From contig DATHWI010000073.1 in assembly GCA_035460805.1 (NCBI GenBank), positions 1 to 37,277 of the forward strand: DNA of 37,277 nucleotides, in the 5' to 3' direction. The DNA is from Verrucomicrobiia bacterium. Lineage in GTDB: Bacteria; Patescibacteriota; UBA1384; CAILIB01. The position numbers and the translations under genes are program-made. Shown piece by piece: positions 1 through 7,127 of this stretch. Under the pieces are notes generated by a model. It was given only the letters and a program-made list of their open reading frames with translations. It had not been told where the DNA came from and did not search any database. How positions within the stretch are numbered: position 1 is the first letter of the stretch; every line of letters starts with the position of its first letter.

Positions 1-122
1 GGGTAATCGTTAGGCTGGCCATTGAATACCGGCTCGGCAGCGAGCGCAGTTGCAGGCCCCATAACCATCGCTAGAAGCGCGGGCAGGGCAACAAGTGCAC
101 GTAGTCGATTGGTGTTGGTCAT
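1..122 (-). CDS. Secreted protein, N-terminal part only (paralog of the next gene)
   Basis: This is the 5' end of a gene that runs off the left edge of the window. Forty codons are visible from an ATG at 120-122. They encode a signal peptide with a basic start, a hydrophobic core (ALVALPALLAMVMGPATA) and an Ala-Leu-Ala-Ala type cleavage region. The first mature residues, EPVFNGQPNDY, resemble the mature start of the neighbouring 638-residue protein (GPVFNNLPEDYDT), so the two are probably tandem paralogs exported by Sec. A TAA lies in frame just upstream of the ATG, which fixes the upstream limit. The only purine-rich SD-like stretch is too far from the ATG to be a normal ribosome binding site. 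A sigma70-type promoter lies at 172-200. Function beyond export is not visible. Confidence 0.7.
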   Translation of the reverse strand, partial: MTNTNRLRALVALPALLAMVMGPATALAAEPVFNGQPNDY

Positions 123-171
123 AGAGAATTAGTTCTTCTTACTCCTAATCTGTTGGACTAGTGAATACCCG

Positions 172-200
172 TTTGTACCATGATTCCCCAGATTTGTCAA
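172..200 (-). promoter_or_regulatory. Promoter of the left-edge secreted protein gene
   Basis: On the minus strand a perfect TTGACA (195-200) is separated by 17 bases from TACAAA (172-177). TGG stands directly before the -10 box, as in an extended -10 promoter. The predicted start is near 165, leaving a leader of about 43 bases to the ATG at 122. Confidence 0.75.
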
Positions 201-249
201 GGGGTTTATTGGCTCCAGGAGGTTATTACCTAGCTTAGGGAGGTGGTGC

Positions 250-282
250 AAAAAGACCTTCCGGTTAAGGAAGGTCTTTTTT
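250..282 (-). terminator. Rho-independent terminator after the DUF11-repeat gene
   Basis: The inverted repeat AAAAGACCTTCC / GGAAGGTCTTTT with a short loop is followed on the minus strand by a run of T. It lies 11 bases after the stop codon at 294-296. It is nearly symmetrical and could also act on the plus strand. Confidence 0.85.
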
Positions 283-293
283 GTCCATACTTC

Positions 294-2210
294 TTATGGA
301 AGGTCTGGACGGCGAACCTTCACGGTAGCGGTTGCCGTATCACTGATTTCAGCGATATGGTCTGCTTTTGCAAAGGCACGGTTGGTAATGACTGTGTCAC
401 CAAATGGAGGACAGTCAGTAACCTTGAGGCGGAAGGTAAGCGTCTTACCCATACCTGGGGTCAGGTTGGTAAGCTTGATACCACCGTTCCAGAAAGCATC
501 CTGTACAGCCTGGGACATAAACTCACCGTCAATCGTGAGGGAGTTAGCCTGGTAGGCAGTGTACTGTGGGAGAACGTCACGGACGATTGGGTTCGTCACA
601 GTGGTATTACCAGTGTTCTGAACGTTAATCCGGAAGACGATCACATCACCTTCGTGGAAACTACTTACGGAATCCTGGTACTGGCCAGTGGCCGGGTTAA
701 GGACATCCTTTGTAATCACAAGGCCGCGAACGCAGCTGACAAGAACAGTAGCAATGTCTTCAGCCTTTACCTGGCCGCCGTAGATAACCTGAGCCTTGTT
801 AACCAAGGTCATGTTACTTGAGCAGTTTTCGGTAACTTTGGCACGGAAGACGATTGTCTGGTAGTTGTCGCTACCATTCACTACTTCGCTGAATACATGG
901 CCGCCCTTTACGATAGCATCACCAGAGATGGAGACACCGTTCGGGTTAGCGCGGTTGTACAACATGACGTTGCCGTCAAAGGTAACGCCCGCAGGAAGGA
1001 TATCCTTAAGGGTCACGTTCTTGGCAGTAGTGTTGCCTGTATTCACCATTGTCAAACTGTAAGCAAGTGCGTCGCCAGGGCCAGCAGGAGCTGTCTGGGC
1101 ATCGTACCACTTAGAGTCTAGGGTAAGGTTCTTCACTTCCTTTTTAACAGAGAAGCTAATAACCTCGTCTACTGAACGGGTAACCTTGATGATTACGCAG
1201 TTCGTATCCTTGCTAACACCGTCAAACTTAGCCGTAGCGCAGTTCTGGATGGTAGTAATACCCACTGGGAATGCATCTTTGTTCGCAAGGCGAGCCTGGA
1301 ACTGAAGATACAGAGCCGCATCTGGCCGGGCTGCCATGTCCGGGAAGGACCATGTCAGGGTCTGACCATTCTTTTGGATCTGAGCATCCGGATAATCCGT
1401 ATACTTGTCCTCGTTGTTAACCTTTGTCTTCACGATGGAAGAGTTAGGTACGTACGTCAGATGGCTATCCAGGGTATCTACGATCTTAGGATTTACCCCA
1501 GTCGCATTCCCGGTGTTCTCCATGAAAATCTTGAAGTTCACCACGTCGTTTGGTTGAGCGTTGTCTACAGACTCGCTGTAGGCAGCACCACCATCAAGCT
1601 GCACCCGCTTGTTTGTGTTGATGGCAGGGTTACCGCCTTCAACCTTTACCTGAATCAGTACGGCCTGTGCATAGGTCCAGCATCCGCGCTGGTCTCCTAG
1701 GTTGACGCCACCCCGGACGACATCGTCTGGGTTAACGCCAGCTGGCCAGTTAACCTGCTGCATCTGACCGCCTACATTCCGGTAAAGCTTTGCCGTACCT
1801 GGGATGTACCCGATCTTAGATGCAGTACCTACCGAGATGGTAGATGTACCAGTCACACTGTCAGCGTTGTCGGCCGAAACCGTAGCGCTTGGAGTGTGGC
1901 TTGTTGCCACAGCGGTTGGCAGAGTAACCTTCACGCGCACATTGTGAGCGGTGGTATCTGGAACCGTGTTGTGGTCCCATACCATGAGGTTAACGGTGTC
2001 ACCAATCTGGGCAGTAGTAGAACGACTCCAGTTTTCGCCGCTTTTAGCGACTTGAAGGGTGTCGTAGTCCTCTGGGAGGTTATTGAAAACCGGTCCCGAA
2101 GCTGTTGCCGTGACAGCACCAGCTACTGCAAATCCCGCCACAGCGAGCGTGCCAAGTAGTCGGCGTGCCAATCCTTTGAAGGGATTTTTCATGAGTTTGC
2201 GTATAGTCAT
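294..2210 (-). CDS. Secreted surface protein with DUF11-type repeats
   Basis: The 638-residue protein has a signal peptide (basic MTIRKLMKNPFKGLARR, then a hydrophobic Ala/Val stretch). It is followed by at least four Ig-like DUF11/TIGR01451-type repeats with the hallmark E/VNTGN pattern: MENTGNATG near residue 235, MVNTGNTTA near 390, VQNTGNTTV near 535, and a more divergent N-terminal copy. Such repeats form beta-sandwich rods in cell-surface proteins. No LPXTG motif, C-terminal membrane helix or charged tail is present, so it is either released or held non-covalently. The ATG at 2210 has GAGAGGA about 8 bases upstream. Two in-frame Met codons follow quickly, so a slightly shorter start is possible. 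It has its own promoter and terminator and lies tandem to a paralog. The repeat family is clear; a role in attachment to host or surface is inferred. Confidence 0.85.
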   Translation of the reverse strand: MTIRKLMKNPFKGLARRLLGTLAVAGFAVAGAVTATASGPVFNNLPEDYDTLQVAKSGENWSRSTTAQIGDTVNLMVWDHNTVPDTTAHNVRVKVTLPTAVATSHTPSATVSADNADSVTGTSTISVGTASKIGYIPGTAKLYRNVGGQMQQVNWPAGVNPDDVVRGGVNLGDQRGCWTYAQAVLIQVKVEGGNPAINTNKRVQLDGGAAYSESVDNAQPNDVVNFKIFMENTGNATGVNPKIVDTLDSHLTYVPNSSIVKTKVNNEDKYTDYPDAQIQKNGQTLTWSFPDMAARPDAALYLQFQARLANKDAFPVGITTIQNCATAKFDGVSKDTNCVIIKVTRSVDEVISFSVKKEVKNLTLDSKWYDAQTAPAGPGDALAYSLTMVNTGNTTAKNVTLKDILPAGVTFDGNVMLYNRANPNGVSISGDAIVKGGHVFSEVVNGSDNYQTIVFRAKVTENCSSNMTLVNKAQVIYGGQVKAEDIATVLVSCVRGLVITKDVLNPATGQYQDSVSSFHEGDVIVFRINVQNTGNTTVTNPIVRDVLPQYTAYQANSLTIDGEFMSQAVQDAFWNGGIKLTNLTPGMGKTLTFRLKVTDCPPFGDTVITNRAFAKADHIAEISDTATATVKVRRPDLP

Positions 2211-2287
2211 ACGCGTCCTCTCTTATGTGGTTAGGTGTTGTGAATTAGCTCTGCATTCAACCGCTTTAAAAAAGGATTGAATAAACT

Positions 2288-2316
2288 GGTTTACCACAGG
2301 TTGGGGGTTCTGTCAA
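2288..2316 (-). promoter_or_regulatory. Promoter of the DUF11-repeat gene
   Basis: On the minus strand TTGACA (2311-2316), 17 bases, then TAAACC (2288-2293), with TGG just before the -10 box. The A-rich stretch upstream (to about 2340) is nearly the same as the one upstream of the promoter at 4785-4813, suggesting a shared UP-type element. Confidence 0.65.
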
Positions 2317-2367
2317 TAGTTTTTTGCTTTTCAGAGCGGAAAAATGGGCAAAATGGGAGTTTTCTAA

Positions 2368-2398
2368 TAAAAAAAGACCCTCCCGGTGTGGGAGGGTC
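2368..2398 (-). terminator. Rho-independent terminator after the secreted-protein pair
   Basis: The stem GACCCTCCC / GGGAGGGTC is followed on the minus strand by a run of seven T. It lies about 10 bases after the stop codon at 2409-2411. Confidence 0.9.
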
Positions 2399-2408
2399 AA
2401 GATTCAGG

Positions 2409-3446
2409 TCACGCAGACAATTGTGTGCGTGAAGCGTAGGCAACGAGCTGGATGGTTTGGCCGCGGTATGCGACCGTACCGACCTTCTTCCCGTAGTCCC
2501 GACTTCCGTCTGGGCGCCGCGGGTAGTTCTCGTCGTTATTTGGAGGGGTACCTATTGTACCTCCTCCACCGCCGCCACCCGGAGGTGGAGGGGGCAGGTC
2601 AGGCCTTTCGCCTGGAGGACACCAGAGCCAGCTGGCGCCGCCTTTTACATCTCGGAAGAAGTAGAAGGGAGCCTGCGGGGCAAGGGTATACACCGTGCTG
2701 GGACCCATCAGGATGCCGTGGCCGCCACCATTCGAGATGTTGACGTTCGTGACATTGATGACTTGAGCCTGGGCCTGTCGCTGCTGAGGAGTAACGCCCT
2801 CTTCGCAGTAAATCGGTCGATCTACCGTTGAGGATGAATGCTCCCTGAGCACTACTGGCGACTCGTAGGTCACCCTTTCCGTCCAGACGAAGCCCTCGGT
2901 GGGGTTATCGCAACGGAAGGTGGAGTTGATGTCCCAAGCCTCGACGACCCGGCGCTTCACCTTGCCGTTAGGCATGAAGGTCAGCCAGACGTAGCGGCCG
3001 ATGCGCCTGCCGATCAGGATCTCTTTGAAGGAGACCGTCCCGACAGACCATTCGTTGTGGCCACCTGACATGGCATGAACCATGCGTAAGACGAAATCGC
3101 GGGGCAAGCCCTTGATAATCTCGCCGTCGGCATACCGCTTACTGAGGTCTCCCCCATATTTGCGGGTGTTCAAGCGGCCGGTGTGGTCGGCAAGCGTGCT
3201 GACGCTGTTGCGCAGCTCTCGCTCTTTGGCCTCCACCTGCTGCCAGGTCCATCCCCAGCCTTCAGCGCAGAATTCGACTCCTTCCTGAACGGCGATGCCG
3301 TTGACGGTGGTTTGTCGGGAGGTGATCGTCGAGTCAACGTTTGTGCGCTTCTTCGACTTAACCTCGATATCTTCGCCTCCCTGTTGAACATTCGAGATGC
3401 CCACAGCCGGGAGGAGGGCTAGGGCAAGCAATGCGGTTCGTTTCAT
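2409..3446 (-). CDS. Secreted protein of unknown function with Pro/Gly linker
   Basis: I do not recognise this 345-residue protein. It begins with a short signal peptide (MKRTALLALALLPAVGIS). The middle part is soluble-looking and contains four cysteines (near 59, 178, 213 and 276) that could form disulfides outside the cell. Near residues 283-297 there is a run of six Pro followed by seven or eight Gly, a flexible linker of the kind that also occurs in a prepilin at 22008-22853. A basic C-terminal segment of about 50 residues follows. The start codon overlaps the stop of the upstream gene (ATGA, 3443-3446), so the two are translationally coupled and probably work together. A strong terminator follows. 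Export is well supported; function is unknown. Confidence 0.75.
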   Translation of the reverse strand: MKRTALLALALLPAVGISNVQQGGEDIEVKSKKRTNVDSTITSRQTTVNGIAVQEGVEFCAEGWGWTWQQVEAKERELRNSVSTLADHTGRLNTRKYGGDLSKRYADGEIIKGLPRDFVLRMVHAMSGGHNEWSVGTVSFKEILIGRRIGRYVWLTFMPNGKVKRRVVEAWDINSTFRCDNPTEGFVWTERVTYESPVVLREHSSSTVDRPIYCEEGVTPQQRQAQAQVINVTNVNISNGGGHGILMGPSTVYTLAPQAPFYFFRDVKGGASWLWCPPGERPDLPPPPPGGGGGGGTIGTPPNNDENYPRRPDGSRDYGKKVGTVAYRGQTIQLVAYASRTQLSA

Positions 3447-4453
3447 TTTTCGCTCTCCACGTACATACGGCGGCCGAGGATTTCGCCCGTCTTGCGGTTC
3501 CTGATCGTGAAGACCAGAGCATCGCGGTTGGAAACGTTCTTCAGCTTGTATCTCTTGAACTCACCAGGCTTCAGAAGCCGGGGCTCAATTTTCTCAATAT
3601 CAGGGCTTTCGAGGAGAACCTCTAGTTCCTGATCTTTGGAGATGTTTTTCACCGTGAACGTCTTTTCGACGGGGTCGATGGGGCATTCGAAGAGGCTGGG
3701 AGGAGGGGTGTTGCCACCCGGTCCAGGACCACGCCTCTTGTTCTCCTCCTCTACCCGACGCGCCTCTTCTTCAGCGGCACGTTGGTCGGCAAGTCGCTTC
3801 ATGTACTCCAGGTCGTCCATCTCGTCGACCCATGAAACCCGCCTTGTGAGGGGGTATTCTTGAGCACGTCGAGCAAGGAACTGGGACACCGCAGCGGACG
3901 TGGGTGCACCGCGGTAAGCCAGGAGTACCAGCTTGCCAACGATTCCCCTATCCTCTTTGATGTCCTTTCCGGGAAGCGGAATTCGCAGGAAGAGCAGGTC
4001 GATGTGTGGTCGACCGCGCCCTACAACGAGTCCGTCGAGACCGAACTGGATGTGGTATCCACCTGCGGCAAGCTCCTCGAGAGGAACATTCGCCGACCAG
4101 TGATTATCACCTTCCCATTCAGCCCAACGCGGCTCCCCCAACCCAACGCGGTAAACCGCCTTGTACTTGGGCTTGCCCGTTTTCTTATCGATCGCGCGAG
4201 GCGCGTTGACGACAAGGTCGAACTCCAGGTTCCCACCAACCACCCGCGGGATGAGTTCATCCCGGCCATCCATCATGAGTGGCATTTGGATGGTACTGTC
4301 GGGCAACCGCATATTGCCGATCAAGGACGCGTTAGCGTCTTGAAGCTCTTGCGTTTGACCAACTCCGGCGGGGACGCCAGTGAGGCTGACCTGTGCGAGG
4401 ACGCTGGACGAAGCCAGCGTCAATAGGACGAAAATGAATAGAATCTTTCTCAA
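3443..4453 (-). CDS. Secreted protein of unknown function with charged coiled-coil region
   Basis: This 336-residue protein begins with a signal peptide (MRKILFIFVLLTLASSSVLAQ, cleavage after ALA likely). The first half looks beta-rich. Residues of about 212-240 are strongly charged (Glu/Arg/Ala rich) and likely helical or coiled-coil. A Gly/Pro linker (GPGPGGNTPPPS) follows, and then a small C-terminal domain beginning FECPIDPVEKTFTV that looks like an Ig-type beta domain. The start is a TTG at 4453, chosen because AAAGGAGAG lies at proper spacing upstream and the signal peptide begins there. The SD lies directly beside an inverted repeat (4464-4504), so initiation may be structure-controlled. 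The gene is coupled to the next by ATGA overlap. No family was recognised. Confidence 0.75.
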   Translation of the reverse strand: MRKILFIFVLLTLASSSVLAQVSLTGVPAGVGQTQELQDANASLIGNMRLPDSTIQMPLMMDGRDELIPRVVGGNLEFDLVVNAPRAIDKKTGKPKYKAVYRVGLGEPRWAEWEGDNHWSANVPLEELAAGGYHIQFGLDGLVVGRGRPHIDLLFLRIPLPGKDIKEDRGIVGKLVLLAYRGAPTSAAVSQFLARRAQEYPLTRRVSWVDEMDDLEYMKRLADQRAAEEEARRVEEENKRRGPGPGGNTPPPSLFECPIDPVEKTFTVKNISKDQELEVLLESPDIEKIEPRLLKPGEFKRYKLKNVSNRDALVFTIRNRKTGEILGRRMYVESEK

Positions 4454-4463
4454 TTCTCTCTCC

Positions 4464-4504
4464 TTTGACCCTACTACGGGTCTGTCGTAGACCTAGGGGT
4501 CAAA
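4464..4504. repeat. Nested inverted repeat next to the ribosome binding site
   Basis: The outer arms TTTGACCC (4464-4471) and GGGTCAAA (4497-4504) are perfect. Inside, CTACG and CGTAG form a second stem. Read on the minus strand, the outer stem ends directly before the GGAGAG Shine-Dalgarno sequence of the TTG-started gene at 4453. The plus strand of the same stretch could also be read as TTGACC-17-TAGACC, a possible plus-strand promoter. Confidence 0.6.
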
Positions 4505-4784
4505 AGTGGCGAAATGTTAACGTGCGAACGTTGGTTGGCGTGTAAACGCCTTTTCTTATTACCGAATATCCAGGAATAAGAAAAGGCGCTCATCAACATC
4601 AGTCCAGCCAGGAAAAGGGCGCGATCACAGAAACAAACGGAGAAAATGGCATGGAGCCTGATAGACCGCTTGGTTGAGTACTGCGAAACGATCATCCACG
4701 GTTCCCAGCCGGGCTCATAGTGACGAGCGCCAAAGCTGTGTGGTATCCGCCTCTCGAGAGGTGCGCTCTCAATTGGATACCGGC
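4505..4784. other. Structured intergenic region (5' leader of the 4453 gene, or an unrecognised RNA)
   Basis: No convincing gene lies in this stretch, but it is full of inverted repeats. GGTATCC/GGATACC (4742-4748 with 4775-4781) would sit at the 5' end of a minus-strand transcript. CGCCTTTTCTTATT/AATAAGAAAAGGCG (4547-4560 with 4575-4588) is a perfect 14-bp stem. GGCGT/ACGCC (4537-4541 with 4546-4550) shares bases with that stem, so the two exclude each other. AACGT/ACGTT lies at about 4519-4532. On the plus strand the last two small hairpins have GUAA and GCGA (GNRA-type) loops, so the direction of transcription is uncertain. The minus-strand promoter at 4785-4813 makes a leader of about 325 bases for the gene at 4453 the simplest reading. 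Confidence 0.55.
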
Positions 4785-4813
4785 ACCTTAACACACCTGG
4801 CGAAACCTGTCAA
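4785..4813 (-). promoter_or_regulatory. Promoter reading into the structured leader
   Basis: On the minus strand TTGACA (4808-4813), 17 bases, then TAAGGT (4785-4790). The -35 box sits in the loop of a perfect inverted repeat, AAACCT/AGGTTT, which could be an operator. The upstream A-rich element matches that of the promoter at 2288-2316. Confidence 0.65.
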
Positions 4814-4833
4814 TAGGTTTTTGGCTTTCAGAG

Positions 4834-6216
4834 CTAGATTTTGAGAACCTCTTGGCCAGAGGCAGTATCCTTCACATGGTAACCAAGGTCTGCCATCTGA
4901 TTACGGAGTGCGTCAGAGCGGTCCCAGTCTTGATCGGCGCGGGCTTTTTCGCGTTCTTCAAGGAGGCGGGAGACTTCCTCAGGAATCCCCTGGTTCTCCT
5001 GCTTCCCTAAGTCCAGGGAGAGAATAGTACCGGCGTCTTCAAGGAATGCACGCTTTTCTCTCGGTGTAAGGTCTGCGTTGAGCACCTCCCACACGACGGC
5101 GAGGACCACTGACATATTCATATCATCGGCCAATGCTGCATTCAGCCGCTCCTGGTATGAATTAAGTACCTCAGTCCACTCCCCTTCTGCAACGGCTTGG
5201 TAGTGTTGGCGGAGACGGCGAAGCTGTGCGGCGGCACTATTTACCCCTTCCCAGGTAAAGTTGAGCCTGGCGCGGTAGTTGGCACTATAGGTAAAAAGCC
5301 TGAACGCCAAAGGGTCTATCCCCCGTTCTTCCAGGTCAGCCCGCGTGTATACGTTACCTAAGGACTTGCTCATTTTCCCACCGTCGATAAGGAGGAACTC
5401 GCTATGGAGCCACATGCGCGCCAAAGGCTTTCCGGTTACAGACTCGCTTTGAGCCATCTCGTTTGGGTGATGGACAAAGATATGGTCTGCCCCGCCGCAG
5501 TGGATATCAATTTCGTCCCCGAGCGTGCTGCGGATAATGGCGGAGCACTCTATGTGCCAACCTGGAAAACCAACTCCCCAAGGACTTTGCCATTCCATAT
5601 GCCGCTTACCGGCTTCACCTGAGAACTTCCATAAGGCAAAGTCTGTTTTGTTCCGCTTCTCCCCTACCGCTACCCGGATCCCCTCCTGTAGGCCGGCGAC
5701 ATCCAAGCGGGCAAGCTTGCCGTAGTCAGGCACTTTGCTGCTGTCGAAATAAACACCGTCACTAGTCCTGTAGGTAAAACCCCTGCTTTCCAACTCTTGG
5801 ATAAACTGGATTTGCTCCTGGATGGTATCCGTAGCACGCACCATGATTTCCGGTGTCTCCAACTGGAACGCTGCCAAATCATCGAGAAAAGCTTCCTCGT
5901 ATTTCTTGGCGATATCCCAGGCAGTTACACCTTCACGGCGTGCCCCAACCTCCATTTTGTCCTCACCTTCGTCTGCGTCATCGGTCAGGTGGCCAACATC
6001 GGTAATATTCATGACACGCTTTGGGGCATATCCAAAGCGGCGAAGGCTCTTCACCAAGACATCCTCAAAGATAAAAGTGCGGATGTTCCCAATATGTGGG
6101 AAGTTATACACCGTTGGCCCACAGGTATAAACCAAGACCTCCGGCGCATGAAGCGGCCGGAGTTCTTCCAGGGAGCGGGAAAGGGTATTAGTTAGCTTAA
6201 AGGAGTCCTTCGTCAT
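4834..6216 (-). CDS. cysS: Cysteinyl-tRNA synthetase
   Basis: Cytoplasmic class I synthetase that charges tRNA-Cys. Visible hallmarks are the zinc/active-site segment YTCGPTVYNF near residue 30, the HIGH-type motif PHIGN, the middle zinc ligands in HIECS and HIFVHHPNE, and KMSKSLGN near residue 270. The C-terminal region includes the typical REKARADQDWDRSDALRNQ helix of the anticodon-recognition part. The length of 460 residues is normal for the family. I start at the ATG at 6216; a TTG one codon upstream (6219) is the alternative. There is no good Shine-Dalgarno sequence, and the start lies inside the end of the upstream acidic gene, so translation is probably coupled. It is the last gene of the mfd-dprA-topA-recR operon; no clear terminator follows before the next promoter. 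Confidence 0.97.
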   Translation of the reverse strand: MTKDSFKLTNTLSRSLEELRPLHAPEVLVYTCGPTVYNFPHIGNIRTFIFEDVLVKSLRRFGYAPKRVMNITDVGHLTDDADEGEDKMEVGARREGVTAWDIAKKYEEAFLDDLAAFQLETPEIMVRATDTIQEQIQFIQELESRGFTYRTSDGVYFDSSKVPDYGKLARLDVAGLQEGIRVAVGEKRNKTDFALWKFSGEAGKRHMEWQSPWGVGFPGWHIECSAIIRSTLGDEIDIHCGGADHIFVHHPNEMAQSESVTGKPLARMWLHSEFLLIDGGKMSKSLGNVYTRADLEERGIDPLAFRLFTYSANYRARLNFTWEGVNSAAAQLRRLRQHYQAVAEGEWTEVLNSYQERLNAALADDMNMSVVLAVVWEVLNADLTPREKRAFLEDAGTILSLDLGKQENQGIPEEVSRLLEEREKARADQDWDRSDALRNQMADLGYHVKDTASGQEVLKI

Positions 6217-6499
6217 CAAGGTCAGTCAGGATATTGAGCGGTCGCTTGATTAGCTCTTCTGAAACAGCCGGCTTTGCCTTGATGGGCGCATCAATGTCAT
6301 CTGCGTCATCTTCATCCTCCGCCGCCACATCAACAGGGGCCACCACCTTGTCTATTTCCTTTGCAATTTCCTCTTCCTCTACCAATTCCTCATGTACAGC
6401 AGCCTCTTCTTCGGCGAGAGGAAGGCTTTCTTCAGTTTCCAGGTCTTCTCGATCCTGCAATTCGAGCGTGTCTAGGTCTTCAGTTTCGTGAATCGCCAT
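6197..6499 (-). CDS. Small, very acidic protein of unknown function
   Basis: A 100-residue protein dominated by Glu and Asp. It has three acidic clusters, a short basic patch (PIKAKPAV) near residue 75, and a C-terminus ending LNILTDLDDEGLL. It has no Cys, no membrane segment and no recognised domain, and is probably disordered. The ATG at 6499 is preferred; a GTG ten codons upstream is possible. The gene overlaps recR by 20 bases and the cysS start by about 20 bases, so it is embedded in the operon and likely expressed with it. It might bind a basic partner or act in RecR/topoisomerase metabolism, but this is only position-based inference. The opposite strand is open only because acidic codons read as Ser-rich sequence. 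Confidence 0.6.
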   Translation of the reverse strand: MAIHETEDLDTLELQDREDLETEESLPLAEEEAAVHEELVEEEEIAKEIDKVVAPVDVAAEDEDDADDIDAPIKAKPAVSEELIKRPLNILTDLDDEGLL

Positions 6500-7127
6500 A
6501 CGGTACCGTGTTACGCCCCTCAAGGGCACGGGCTAATGTAGTTGGATCTGCATACTCGATGTCACTTCCCATAGGAAGCCCCCGAGCAATTCGACTAAGT
6601 TTCAGCGTACCGCCGGAAACAAACGACTGCAACTCCTTAGCAATGTAGCTTGCAGTGGCCTCACCCTCCAGAGAAAGGTTAGTAGCCATGATGATTTCCG
6701 TTTGTTCCCCAGCATTGGCGCGCGTTTCAATTCTATGCACCAGTAAGCTAATGCGCAACTGGTCCGGACCGATTCCGTCCATTGGCGAGAGAACCCCTCC
6801 GAGAACATGGTACAAACCATGGTAACTTCCCGCCTTCTCCAAGGCGATAACATCGAGCGATCCCTCCACTACGCAAATCTGCCCAGTCTCCCTTCCCGTT
6901 TCGCTGCAGACCGCACAAAGCGGGTCCGTACTAATGTGACCACACTGCTCACAAGGACGAAGGCCTTGCTGGATGCCTTCCATGGCCGTAATGAACCGCC
7001 CGATATCAAAAGAAGACTTTTGGAGGAGGTGGAACGTTAAACGAGCCGCCATCTTTGGCCCGACTCCTGGGAGCCGGCTAAAGGTGTCGATCATGGTCTG
7101 GACGGGCTCAGGCAGTTTCGCTGGCAT
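6480..7127 (-). CDS. recR: Recombination protein RecR
   Basis: Ring-forming DNA-binding protein of RecFOR-type gap repair and RecA loading. The 215 residues show the whole family plan. An N-terminal helix-hairpin-helix comes first (SRLPGVGPKMAARLTFHLL, residues 17-35). A C4 zinc finger follows (Cys 59, 62, 71 and 74, in CEQCG and CAVC). Then comes a Toprim domain from about 84 (ICVVEGSLDVIALE, and later YHVLGGVLSPMDGIGP), and a C-terminal Walker-B-like segment. The start ATG at 7127 lies inside the 3' end of topA (20-base overlap), and the 3' end overlaps the next small gene, as expected for a tightly packed operon. RecR next to topA and dprA fits processing of incoming or damaged single-stranded DNA. 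Confidence 0.97.
   Translation of the reverse strand: MPAKLPEPVQTMIDTFSRLPGVGPKMAARLTFHLLQKSSFDIGRFITAMEGIQQGLRPCEQCGHISTDPLCAVCSETGRETGQICVVEGSLDVIALEKAGSYHGLYHVLGGVLSPMDGIGPDQLRISLLVHRIETRANAGEQTEIIMATNLSLEGEATASYIAKELQSFVSGGTLKLSRIARGLPMGSDIEYADPTTLARALEGRNTVPYGDSRN

Noticed and set aside
243-821. Plus-strand reading frame opposite the DUF11-repeat gene
   Set aside because: It begins in the terminator, has no ribosome site, and the minus-strand gene has clear family repeats.
4547-4588. 14-bp hairpin as an intrinsic terminator
   Set aside because: No T run follows on either strand, and no gene ends close by in a suitable direction.
4474-4794. Minus-strand reading frame of 106 codons before the secreted-protein pair
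   Set aside because: Its first codons lie within the -10 box of the promoter and the predicted transcription start lies inside it, it has no ribosome site, its composition (Arg, Cys, Ser) is not gene-like, and it is made of inverted repeats.
6480-6482. TGA recoded as glycine (genetic code 25)
   Set aside because: TGA ends recR and several other genes at the expected family length, and no conserved protein here needs TGA read as an amino acid.
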